64,000 nucleotides of DNA, taken from Gnetum montanum (lineage: Eukaryota; Streptophyta; Gnetopsida; Gnetales; Gnetaceae). Location of the stretch: NCBI GenBank assembly GCA_015680685.1, contig MNCI01002011.1:242707-306706 (forward strand). The letters are read 5' to 3'. A program made the position numbers and the translations under genes. Positions 46,168 to 57,766 of this stretch are shown piece after piece; the stretch's first letter is position 1; every line of letters starts with the position of its first letter. The notes under the pieces were generated by a model. The model did not search any database, had not been told where the DNA came from, and saw only the letters and a program-made list of their open reading frames with translations.

Positions 46168-47799
46168 TGATGCCAACATTGTCAATGCTAGGCATGGAAC
46201 TATGATTAACAAGTGTAATCCCTTGGCATCAAGCACAAAGAAAGTTAATTTGTACAAGCATGTCTTGGGGCCTGATTCATAATGGCAAGCTTGTGGCAAT
46301 GGTTACATTGCCATGTCATGATGACATGGATGTAATCACCTAGGTGGTGTAGAAAATAGATTACATAATAGCTACAAAGGTGGCACAACCAATGGTGGTG
46401 GTTTCGGAAGTTACATGTGTTATGCAGAGATGTTGGACATGGTTGTAACCAATGGAGAACATGGTGGAGAACATGGTAATAGTGGCAAGAGTTATGAAGG
46501 TGGTGGGAAAAGTGGGATGTGATGGATGCTATGCTAGGTGAGTGGCGGTAACTGTTGGTGTGGAAGTTATGATTGCAGTAACCAATGGCAAGTGGTAACC
46601 GAAACTGACATGGGACATGGCCATTTAAAACTACTAGAAAAGTTGCTATAAAAGAAGAATAGAGGTGGGTAGCAAAGGAAAAACATTGGGTCTAGCCTCT
46701 CTCTCACATTGGAGGCCAACCTCTCTCTCACATTGGGGACCAACCTCTCTCTCATCGAGGTCCAACTTCTCCTCTCTTTAGCAACATGCGTGATAGATAG
46801 AATGGTGTGCACACTAGGAAACAAAGGCTATGAATAACGTGCTTATAGCACACAAAGTGGACAGTAGTGACATATCTCTCTCTCTCTCTCTCTTCTCCCT
46901 TTTCTAGCAGATGGTGGTAGATAGAACTGTGAATTGTAATGGTAGCAGCAACACATAATGATAGTAAGCGATGCAATCAATAGCAGAGCAGATCTCTCTA
47001 CCTCCCCTCACTCCTGTAGGTACATCAGTAGATAGTGCAGGTATGGAGCAACAGTTAGCAACTACAACAAGGTTCTTTCTTCTTTCTCTCTTCAGCAACA
47101 ATGACATGCGTGGCATGCGCCAAAAGATTTTGATAGCAATAACATGATAGGCATCAAAAGTTGTAGGGTGCATGAGGTTCTATTTTTCCTTCCTCCCAAA
47201 GATGGTCAATAGGCATGTGACTCATGGTAGTCAACAAGTGATGCAGACAATGCATGGCAAATGGTGGCATGTGCAGTAGGCTCTTGCGTGGTTAACATCA
47301 GCAACTACAGCAGGTGATCTCTCTTCCACCAACAGAGGCCAACGGGTGGCAACATTCCCATAGTGAGAATGAGCTATCTCTCCCTCTCAGTGGTTGCAAC
47401 GTGTGCAAATGATGGAAAATAGCATGATAGTGGTAGACACATCAATTGTTCGGCCAATAGTGGTGGAACATATCTCTCTCTCTCTCTTCCTCTCTAACGA
47501 TGATCATGGTCTTCTTGCCCAACAGTGGGCACCACTAGTAGCAACAATAGGAACTAGGAAAAAGTTTAAATTTTCTAGTTATCTACTATATTTTCATGAA
47601 GTCTTGAAGTTTAATACAGTTATCTAATTTAAATTCCCTTAATTTTTTCTAGTTTTCTTTCCTTTTTAAATGCCACATAGCCCTCTCCAACTAAGACTAT
47701 TCCCAGGTTTCCATACCTATATGGGAGGTGTCCTAGGTAATAGTCTCCTCAAATGAGTTTTTTTTTCTTGGTGCTGGTGCATCCAAAATTTATGCATCA
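46168..47799 (+). mobile_element. Element I 5' LTR
   Basis: TGATGCCAAC...TATGCATCA; TATA box at 46647-46654. Half-sites GTTAC/GTAAC recur at 46330-46610. It also holds a CT microsatellite at 46876-46893. Confidence 0.8.
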
Positions 47800-48196
47800 A
47801 TAGCTTTTTGACACTAGAAGGAGGGATATTTTTCAGCCTTTGTTTTCCCAATTTGTGAAATATTAATTTTTGTTGTCATTTTTCTTATTCTTAATCCTAT
47901 TTTGTTCCTATTTCAAAACTATTGTTTCCCCTAAATTTTATTTTCTTGTACTTATTATTTAAAACACTTGTCTTCAACCCCTTTATTTTTTACCTTTTTT
48001 GAAAAATTAATGCTTCCTATTTTTTGAATATTACCATTGTCATTACTAGAATCCTAAACCTTCTTTTCCTAGTTCTGATTTTGGCAATCCTTACCTATGT
48101 CCTAACTTTTTCCTCTATCTTCTACATCTCCTTTTAAGATTTCTATGGTTGTGCTATTCCTTACACTTGCATGCAATTTCTAGTTTGGGGGCTAAG
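47800..48196 (+). other. Element I interior
   Basis: 397 bp, T-rich and non-coding. Begins with a candidate primer region ending TAGAAGGAGGG (47815-47825), which recurs at the same place in F; ends with the polypurine tract. Confidence 0.65.
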
Positions 48197-49239
48197 TGTT
48201 AATACCATCGCCCATGCTAAGCACGGGGCCATGATCAACAAGTGTAATCCCTTAGCACCAAGCACAAAGAAAGTTAATTTCTACAAGCACATCTTGGGGC
48301 TCAATTCATAATGGCAAGCTTATGGTAGCAGTTACGTTGCCACACCATGATGGCATGAACGTAATGGTCCGAGTGGTGTAGAACGTGGGTTACGTAATGA
48401 CCGTAGAGGTGGCATAACCAACGGTGGTGGTGCTGGGAGTTACATGCATTACGCAAAGATGTTGGACATGGTTGTAACTGATGGTGAACATGGTAAAGAA
48501 CATGGTGATAGTGGAAGGAGTTACAAAGGCGGTGGATGAAGTGGGATGTGATGGCGATTATGCTAGGTGAGTGGTGGTAACTATCGGTGTGGAAGTTACG
48601 CTTGCAATAACCAACAATGGGTTGTAACCGAAACCAACATGGGATGTGGGCATTCAAAACCACCAAATGAGTTGCTATAAAAGGAGAATAAAGGTGGGGA
48701 GAAAAGGGAAAGCATTAGGGCCAGCCTCTCTTTCACATTGGGGGCCAACCTCTCCTCTCTTTGGTGGTGTATAACAGTGGCAATCACAACAACAATGGTA
48801 ATGCATGGTAACTATAGCCAGCAACAGCATGCGACCTCCCTATGTAGCATGTGATAGGAGGGTGAGCTCTTGACAAACATAGACAAGTAGACAATGGTGC
48901 ATCAACATTAGTAGGGTGTGTGGTAGGCTACAAGCAATGTTGGCTACAGTGGCATCTATGGTGATGAGACAGCACAAACTGGCGGCAACAGTAGGGGCTA
49001 GGGAAAAGTATAAATTTTCTAGTTACCTATAGTATTTTCATGAAGTCTTGATGTTTAGGAAAATTATCCTATTCAAATTCCCTGATTTTCTAGTTTAATT
49101 ACCTTTTTTTAACGTCACATGGCCCTCTCCAGCTCAAACTATTCTTAGGTTTCCGTATCCATACAGGAGGCACCCTAGGCAATAGTCTTCTTAAACAAGT
49201 TTTTTTCCCAGTGTTGGTGCATCTAAAATTTATACATCA
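48197..49239 (+). mobile_element. Element I 3' LTR (internally deleted)
   Basis: TGTTAATACC...TATACATCA. It keeps more CpG and GTTACG/CGTAAC words than the 5' LTR; TATA box at 48676-48683. Confidence 0.8.
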
Positions 49240-49525
49240 ATAGGATTTTTTAAACCATACTTTGAGCTTGTTGGGACCTTGTGGAATTGAATGGTTTCAT
49301 GATGACGAAACACTCCAAAACAAAACTCAAATCTTATTAAGGTTGTAATGCCTTTTGAACCATATTTCTGAAGCAACAAAGTCTTGAAGTGTGCATAGAT
49401 TCTACCCTCTAAGTGTGAACATACCCAAGGTTGAGAATCATGTAAAAATTGTGTTTGATTTTGGTGTCTATAGTGATTTCAATTAGCAAACTTATTCAAG
49501 CCCCCTTCTTAGTTCTTGATCCATA

Positions 49526-50115
49526 GGAAGCTCCTCCTACTATGAGGTGTTTGTATATCTCCTCTCAAGCCTTTCAACTTATCTTTCCAATCTAGATAGG
49601 TTGTATTCTATTTTGGTAATGGACTTAACCAAATCTCACAAAGCCTTGTCCAAGGTAAAACCAAGTTGATCTTCAATAGATCAGGAATGGGAGAGATGAG
49701 ACTTGGTACCCTGAGATGTTGATGAGCTACTATTTATTTGATGCGTTCATCCTTCTTCTCTATATACTCAATAATAGTCTTTTTATCATAGATGATATTC
49801 ATGTCATGGATTTTAATCTTTGTACTTCTGATGATAAGACCAATTAGTAATGGATACTAAAAGGTTTGAGCTTTGGTATGGTCAGACATTATGTCCCTAC
49901 TAATGATATATCCAAATTCCAACTTTACTCCAATAAGTAAACCATAAGGAATCAAGGCCTATTGGAAGAGTAAATGATAATAACTCCCATCTTCTAGTAT
50001 AAGATTATAATAAATGATGAGAGAATTGATTGATGAACTTACAATCATATTGGTTCTAAAAAACTTATGCTTCATTACAAAGCTAGGATCACCAAATAAC
50101 TTGAAACATCCTACT
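49526..50115 (-). pseudogene. Element M internal ORF, right part (plant-transposon-protein-like)
   Basis: The minus strand reads ALIPYGLLIGVKLEFGYIIS, then SLISPIPDLLKINLVL and an acidic/basic helix, resembling the PYGLLIT...HF block of putative plant transposon proteins carried by SIRE-like copia elements. Cut at 49525 by G and continuing at 38897. Its upstream end joins element C at about 50115. Confidence 0.55.
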
Positions 50116-52260
50116 ATCAACATGGCCATGATAACATGGTGTAGATTTGCTTAGCCCATGTAGTTAATAAAATCTCTTATTTTTATATCTTTATTCTTAA
50201 GCTCATCTTAGTGGACCAAGACAATACTATCCAAGATGGGTTGCAAATCAGGTATCTATTATGTAATGGAACTAATCTTAGACTTGGCCATCTGGATTTC
50301 CTTTTCATTGATCTACTTATACATGTCCATCTGATCTCTAAAGTCTTCCTTGAGCCTTTTGTGCTTTTTAGTCTTATTTTTCCATGTTCTAATTTCAATA
50401 GCTAACTTCTTTCTAACTATGCATACTTCCTCCATTAATAGGATTCTATTTTCGTGGGTTAATTATCTCATGTCTAGATTGACTCTGGTAAGTTGTTCTT
50501 TCAGCTAATGAATTTTTCTTCAAGAATATTCTTCTATTTTCTTATATCTATCAATCTAATATTTTCTGTAGTAATTTTCTTATTTTCTTCTTCTAATATA
50601 ACATTAAATTTAGCATGGTTGTACATCTAAGCTTCTTCAATGGAAGCATTCCAAACTACTTTTCATCAATTGATCTACTTGCTCACTTCTAAGTTAAGAT
50701 AACTAACCTAGTGCCATGTGTCATGAAAGGTCCTACCTTTTAGCTTGTAATGCAACTTATTTTTCTTGTAGTCTCTGCATTTTTTTCTCTATGTGTTGCA
50801 TCCTTGTTTCTACCATGACCAATTTTTCTTTGTGGATATTAATTCTAACTACACTGTAGTGATATGCCTAAGGATATCAAAAATATTTTAGATGACTTTT
50901 CCTATCTACTGTAGTATCTCTAATGCATCTTTGTGCTATGTAGGGGGCATGAATTTCATTCTCAATATTCCAACTAATGTTTGTACACCATTGGCAGAAG
51001 AAACATTTGCCAATGATAGAATAAGAACATTAAATGACTTCTTGATATGATTAGTAATTATTGTTTCTACTCCTATTACATCTTTGTGCTACATTTCCAC
51101 CACAGTGACTTTTTCTCTAATTTCTAACACCACTTAAAACAATGCATTATCCCTAGAGATTTGTTGTGCCCAATCATCATTTCCTTTTTCCTACTACAAC
51201 CTTGACCTCTAATGGGTCTTGTTGATACTATAAGTCTACTTTGATTATCTCTAACTCTATACATACTAGACAATCCTTTACTACCACTAACTAATTCTTT
51301 CTACAGTCTATTGCAAATGACTCAGAGAAGGCCTATAATCAAGTTGTTATGCTAGTAGTGGACTTGGTTCTACTTGTTTTGTAGCTAGGATTGACCCATT
51401 GGATCCTACCTATTCTATTCTTATGATTAGAATGTTTGCAACTCATGTTGATCCTACTACAACCTTAGTGCTACTTGTTTTCTACTTCATCCTTCTTAGG
51501 TGGCACTAGCTTTGAAATCTCTATGTATGATGCATTTTCAGAATTTTAGAGAACATCATTTATGTAACCCAAAATTCTTGCTTATCTACATAATTTTTTG
51601 ATAACACTAGGAAATAGAAGAGTGGGTTTCCCTATCTTCTTTTTCTCAAATCTCCTCTAAATTTATAGAAATAATAAGCGAGCCATGTTTTCCTAAAACT
51701 TTTCCATTAGTATGGCACTTCCTTTGGCAGCATAGGTAGAAATGTTTTTGAGCCTCTTAGTTGGAAAAATATCATACATCACAATCTTGAAATAAATCTT
51801 CTCTACAATAAATAATCCATTGTATTTTTTTTTTCAATAGTCCCATATGTTCTTTGCAACCTTACATTCCTTACATTTCTCTTGAATCATGTAAAAATTT
51901 AGGCAATGTTGGCTTTGATGTTTAGTAAATTCAATGTCCTAGCAATAGCTTTGATTGAATATGGCACCTTCACACCCTTAATCTTAATGATTACATCATC
52001 TTGTTTGTTTGTTATGCCAAAATTGATGGACTTTTCCTAAATACCATTCATCATTACTTGAAATGATGAGCTAGAGAGGTAAAACTTGAAGTTATTTGTG
52101 AACCTCTACAAGTGTCTACTCCATGAATGGACTAAAATTCAATTCCACTAGTATCATGGACATGATAGACTTCTCTTGAATGACCTATAAGCACTCATTG
52201 GAGAGTGTGAGGCATTGTCGTTACTTTAGAGTAGGTGGAACATCAACTTCCACTTATGCA
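50116..52260 (-). pseudogene. Element C 3' ORF (homologue of B 3' ORF)
   Basis: High to low: ELNFSPFME (about 52155), INFGITNKQDDVIIKIKGVK then SIKAIARTLNLLN (about 52010-51920), RRFEKKKIGKPTLLFP (about 51640), and a coiled coil at 50400-50270 (TKKHKRLKEDF, EKEIQMAKSKIS). Each block has its counterpart in B at 21.5-23.5 kb in the same order, including a last match PILDSI...MAMLIVGC. The similarity stops at about 50115, where M begins. Dense in stops. It sits downstream of integrase, in the env position. Confidence 0.75.
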
Positions 52261-52760
52261 AATTTCCCTATTGATCAAAATCATTATACACAGTCGATCT
52301 TATTTAATTTGGATTTTAGAGTTTATAAAATTTGTCAATTCATAAAAAAACTCTAATTCAAAAAAAACATCAACGAAATAATTTTTTAACAATCAAAAAT
52401 AATTTTCTCTTGAATTATCTATCACTATCTTTGATTCATTATTAAAAGTGTTAGAATGATTAATTAAAAAATGTTAAGTTTAGTGACTTAGGTCTATTTA
52501 AAATATCATTATTATTTATAATAGTTACGCTTAACTAAACTTCTAGATGTTAAAAAAATTCACATAATTCACAAAATTACATGCAATGTCCTTCCCCATG
52601 ATTAAGATGCTCACTAAAGGAGCAAAAAGATTCAAGAATGAGTCAAACAAGATAAGTAATGAGAAAAATATGGGGCTTAGAAGGTTCTCTAATAGGAAAA
52701 CGGCTTGAACTTCCCTTGTGTAAAATGTCAAAAAAAAATTCTAACAATCAGTGCAAATAC

Positions 52761-52843
52761 ATATATCTTTATATGAATGATATTGTAGATGCAACATCAT
52801 TGATGTAATATTGTAAGAGATGTGATATCGTATCTACAATATT
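52761..52843 (-). promoter_or_regulatory. Internal promoter of C: GATATC array plus TATA box
   Basis: Plus-strand hexamer starts: 52779 GATATT, 52793 AACATC, 52807 AATATT, 52824 GATATC and 52838 AATATT. Read on the minus strand the steps are 14-17-14-14, identical to B. Minus-strand TATAAAGATATA follows at about 52773-52762, then the 3' ORF about 0.5 kb on. Confidence 0.85.
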
Positions 52844-52849
52844 ACCTTT

Positions 52850-54450
52850 GAAATTTTTAAATGTTTTACTAATTTTCATGAAAAAAATTAATGAAGTAAG
52901 TTTCCTAGAAGGTATTTAGATATTCTAAAGGGTTCTTGATCATAGATGATGTCTAGAATATGGAATTTTGATGTCAAAATGTTGTTTAAGGAGTTTGAAC
53001 AAGGTAAATCAACTAGAGTTTAGAAGATGATGTGATCAAAAATTACTGTGAATGAGTATTAGCATGTAGAGAAGTAATGATGCTTCTAAAATATCTAGGA
53101 GCTACAAGATGATGTAGAGTTGGTCATCAAATATGAAAAATAAGAGTTATAAAAGTGGATCCCAAAGTAGGCTCCTATTCTTAATACCCTTGTATAACCA
53201 CACCTACAAATATTCATGGACACTCAAGGAGTTGAATGTAAATCATACCTATCTTCTAAAACACACATGTTAGTATTGTTTCGATAAGAAAATAATACTA
53301 TGATATACAAAACCATCAGATTCTAATTATATATAATAGTGAAGTGGAGTGATAGTCGCAGGGATTGCAAAAAATGAAACATGAGGTGTTTTACCATGAG
53401 CATAATGAATTATGTCTAATGTATGATTAAAGAAATCATTAGCCTATCCTTCCAAGATCCAAACTAAGTTCATACCACTTACCAATGACATCACATTATA
53501 TTATCCCATAACTTAAGACCATAAGACAATCACAACTACAAGAAATATCAGTACTTGATAATGAAGAACAAGGAAGCTATTTATTAATTAAGTATTTATT
53601 TTAAAGAAGACTTGGCCATTGGACAAAGTAGTGTGTGCACTCATGGGTAACATGAATTTCCAATGGAACCCCTAAGAATTTTTGCTGCATGTATTCAATT
53701 ATGTGTTACACCATTAACCTTACTATAGGACTACCTTCAGTCATGGGTAACATCTTTTTCAAGTGACATAGCAAGGCAATACTTATTTTAGAACATGATT
53801 CCATTTTGTGTTAGAACAAAAGTAAATAATACAAGTTCATAGTATAATAAGACTCATGGTAGTAGCTTTAAAGAATCTACAAATCCCCTTGATGTCACAC
53901 CCATTTCATTCCCCCTTGGTTCTTCACCTTTCCATCCATGCATAATGATCACAAGTTTATTTTAGTTTTATTAACATGAAAATATCATTATGTCCTTGGT
54001 AAGAATCTCTTATTATTAGAAATGAGTGGATGGTTGATATGGTTTCACTATATATATAGTTATTCCTTCAATGATTTGATAACTTAGAGTGAAATTCTTA
54101 TTATTTCAACTACATATTTCTTATTACTTGATACTTTATTAAGAAAATCAATAAAATTATGTATTGTAAAAGAATCAAAGAGTTGTAATAATAAGAAAAC
54201 ATATAAAGAACTTGAAAGAGATTAAAGAATGAAGAAACTGATAAGAAATTGTGAAAAATATTAAAGAATAGAAAATATGTTAAAGAATGAAGGAAATATC
54301 AAAAATTCAAAAAAATAGTAAGAACTTTAGAAAAAATGAAAGAAAGAAATATACAAAAAGATTAATTAGTGCCTAAGAATAAGAGATTACACCATCATTA
54401 CTACTGTTAAATGTAGAAACTCAAAAGATCGGATAGGAAGTAGTTTAGTT
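52850..54450 (-). other. C region between integrase and internal promoter
   Basis: Non-coding. At 54180-54370 an A/G-rich degenerate repeat of ATTAAAGAATGAA words stands out; otherwise nothing. Confidence 0.5.
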
Positions 54451-56787
54451 GGAACACACAATAGAATTTCCTAATGATGAAAAGTCATGAAATAGTTTGA
54501 CCTATTGAATATTAATAATGATTAATTTTTTTGGATTAGCTAGATGATAGATTTTTATGACACCTAATTGGTATGTAACATAAACTATATAGGGTTCTTC
54601 CCATTAAGTCTGAAACTTAATCTTTTGACTAACATAATTTGGATTATAGTAAATGATATTATCTCTAGACCTAATAGAAACTTCTCTAATGCTAGTGTCA
54701 TATCAGCATTTAAAGTATTTCTCATGAATCTCGTTACATATTTGGACTACTAATTGATTCTTGCCTAATAAATTAAGATTTATTAATCATTCTATCTAGG
54801 CTAAGTCCATATCAAAGTTAAGTGTACAAGTTTTTATTAGGGTATTCATTTCTACCTAAATTGACAAGGTAGGTAATTTTTCATAAACAAGTTCATGTGG
54901 AGAATACCCTATAGGAATTTTCCAAGTCGATTGATATGCCCCTAAAGCCTCATTAAACTTAGTTCTCTAATGCTTCCTATACCTACTAATAATTTTAGTT
55001 AATATGTATGTACTCTCTTTATTAGTAACTTTAGATTGTCCATTTTCTTAAGGATGATAAGGTGTAGTGGGTTTGTAATTCAACCCAAGACATTACATTA
55101 ACTTCTTAAATGTAACTCTAGTAAAAGGAGTTCCATTATCTAAGATTAACGTTCTTGATACTCCAAACCTATTCACCACATGTTGTTGAAAGAATTTTGT
55201 AGCTTTTATGGCTATGTAATCTTTAACTACATCTTTCTCTACTCACTTAGTATAATAATTAACCATCACAATAATATAGAACTTTTCATTTGACATTGGT
55301 GTAATAGATCCCATAAAATCAATTCCCAAATATCAAATGGCTCTAATGGTTGTATCCATTTTTGTGGTTCTTCATTGCAAGCTATTAGCCCTCCATCTTT
55401 CTAACATCTTTTATAAGATTATGCAAATCAATGTGCATCCCTAAATATCATAGGCTAGAACTAGACAATCATGAGAAGCTTTAGTGTTGTTATGCTTCTT
55501 ACATAGTCATCACCACATGGTCCTTAATGTGTGTCTTGTAGGACTCTTCATTTATTTTCCTCTAGAACATACCATCAAATTACACCATCTACATAAATCT
55601 TATAAATATTTTCTTGAATTTTTATATATGGTTTTACTTTATGAAGAAAATTTCCTTTTTATTTATTTTCGATTTAGTAGAAAGTTCTTGTGTAGTTAGA
55701 TAAGTCATATAATTAGTAATATATGACTTTGTTGCTGAATCTATAACCATTATTGGCTTTATAAATAAGATTTCATCAAAAAATTAATTTGACAATGGTC
55801 CCTCATTCTCTTGAGAATTCCATCTTAGTCTTGACAAGTAATCAGCTATAACATTTTTAGTTTCTTTTTTATCAATCATTGTGATGTCAAATTCTTGTAA
55901 TATGAGAAGCCATCTAATCACTCTTGGAATAACTGATGTTTGATTCATTGAGAATCAAATTGCACTATGGTTAGTATGAACATAGTTTGGTTACCTAAGC
56001 ACATAATGTCTGAATTTCTCAAGCATATATACGATGATCATAAGCTCTTTTTTTGTAGTGGTATAGTTAAGTTATATCCCTATAATGCTTCTACTAGCAC
56101 AATGTATGCAACATGGTCTCTTTTAATCATCTAATTAGGTTAACACTACTTCTAATGCATAGTTTGAAGCATTAGCCATGATGTGGAAAGTTACTTGATT
56201 AATTTAGAATTCTAAGGATTTGAATCTCAACTAAATTTTGTTTTAGAAACTCAAATGTTTTTTCACGTTCTTCTAACCACTAAAATAGTGCATCTTTATT
56301 TGTCAATTCTATAAGTGGTTTTGCATTTTTTTAAAAATTCTTAATAAATCTTCAATAATACCCTATGTAATTAAGAAATGATCCAACATCCTTAACTATT
56401 TATGACATCTGGTTAATATTCTAGGTTACTCTAATGTTATCCTAGATTTACCTCTATTTTCTTGTGTGATACCTTCTATCCTAGAACTATGCCATTTTGG
56501 ATTATTAAATGGCTCTTTTTCTAATTAAGTTTTATATTTATTTTAACACATCATTTTAGAACCTACTCTAAGAAGTTCAAAGCTTGAATGAGTCAATGTT
56601 GTAAAGCTTGTATAGATATCTTTTCATTGTAAATGAAAGAGAAGTTGGAGTCCTTATGTATTTTTGATTTACGTTAGAAAGTAATCATGTTCTGTGAATG
56701 TGCTAGTGATCAATAGTTTACATATATTGATTGAGGAATAATTTGGGATGTCAAGGGAAGAAGCAATAAACTCTTAATTTTACCATT
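54451..56787 (-). pseudogene. Element C polymerase: RT end, RNase H, integrase (Athila-like)
   Basis: Minus strand, high to low: RT C-terminus and connection at about 56780-56200; RNase H at about 56110-55830 (NYTTTKKELMIIVYMLEKF, HTNHSAI, RVIRWLLILQEFDITMIDKK); integrase at about 55500-54500 with FGVSRTLILDNGTPFTRVTF, then ENGQSKVTNKE and AYQSTWKIPIGYSPHELVYE. The catalytic Glu of the ENGQxE block is Lys. Many stops. Cut at 56787 by element E; the gag end of C must lie right of the window. Confidence 0.85.
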
Positions 56788-57617
56788 TGATTAATCACTC
56801 TATGGGCTATGTCGACGAGCATGCGTCAATGCAAATACGTCAACACAGTGTCTATCTTTGCCTATATAAATGCATGCATCCACTACATTTATGGCATGTT
56901 ATGTCCATAGCATAGCTGAAGTCTTGCAATTTTGTTAACCTAGAGTTAGAATATTTTCTGAGCACTTGTAGTAGGATTTTAAGGATTGTATGATTCTTTA
57001 TTCAAGCATTATGTGCCTGCACACATTGATGTGACTGACAATAAAGATGAGATTCTTGACATTCCTTGCAACACTTGGAATAGATTAATATTTTCCTTTA
57101 TGCACCTTATTACTTATGCATTTTTACATTAATGTCTTTGATTAAATAATTCGTTTAATTACAACACATAAGTACGACCACTTAGAACATATCACTTAAC
57201 ACTTGGTAATCCCAGTAGTGGCTATTTGGTACACCCAACAGTAGGTACTTGGTAACCTAGTAGCATTAGAGAAAGTCTAGAATGTGAAAGGAAAGTGCGC
57301 TTGGATGCTTGTGCTAGGATAGCTAGATTAAGGCATTAGATAGTTAAGTAGTTAATCCTTAATTATTTCTCTTATTTTTCATTTAGATTAAATAAAATGA
57401 AATAACAATATAAATAAAAACCATGTGCCTTGGCTTACACTTAACCATACAATTGTGCTTACACAAGTGAAGCCAAGAAGACAATGATCACGTCTCTAAG
57501 TCATTATCTTTGCTCATTTGTGCATTTAGGAACCAAGGTCCATGGAATTTGACCAAATCACTAGTGCAACATTTGTGATTCATATGGTTGAACGTAGGAA
57601 CTACTTGCTGCTCATCA
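56788..57617 (+). mobile_element. Element E 5' LTR (Athila-like)
   Basis: 830 bp from TGATTAATCACT to GCTCATCA, followed by TTGGCACTGTTAC (primer site). TATA box TATATAAA at 56863-56870. The end matches B and D LTRs. Confidence 0.82.
56811..56844 (+). repeat. GTCGAC-type hexamers at 14-bp steps in E LTR
   Basis: 56811 GTCGAC, 56825 GTCAAT and 56839 GTCAAC; the spacer octamers are GAGCATGC and GCAAATAC. Only three units, so weaker than the B and D arrays. Confidence 0.65.
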
Positions 57618-57637
57618 TTGGCACTGTTACAAAGGAC
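57618..57637 (+). promoter_or_regulatory. Primer binding site of E
   Basis: TTGGCACTGTTACAAAGGAC at the LTR end; decayed Athila-type site. Confidence 0.7.
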
Positions 57638-57766
57638 TTTATTTAGCTAAGTCCACTACATAGCAAAGATAGTAAAAACATTTAATGATGTTGTAAAGGA
57701 AAATAATGCTAAACTATTAAGATAAATACTAATAAAAAATGCATATTTTTTCTGAGGAATAACTAA

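Larger units (their letters stand above)
46168..49239 (+). mobile_element. Element I: short-internal LTR element
   Basis: LTR 46168-47799 (about 1.63 kb), interior 47800-48196 (about 0.4 kb), LTR 48197-49239 (about 1.04 kb). Both LTRs contain ACAAGTGTAATCCC, the GTTGTAAC-rich block and TATAAAAG (46647, 48676). The second LTR lacks about 0.6 kb. A TTTGGGGGCTAAG polypurine tract precedes it. The host sequence GGATTTTT lies on both sides. No coding capacity; mobilised in trans if ever. Confidence 0.82.
38898..49525 (+). mobile_element. Copia element G (SIRE-like) with nested H and I
   Basis: 5' LTR 38898-40035, primer site, gag, 2.6 kb of pol-less interior, polypurine tract, and a 3' LTR spread over 43619-49525 by two insertions. 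The pieces align with the 5' LTR in order: 43619-43850, 45534-46167, 49240-49525. Flanks GGCGG and GGAAG agree at 3 of 5 positions, so the target duplication is decayed or misplaced. It splits element M. Confidence 0.88.

Noticed and set aside
46876-46895. CT-dinucleotide run as a regulatory GAGA-type site
   Set aside because: Simple microsatellite inside the element I LTR; nothing supports function.
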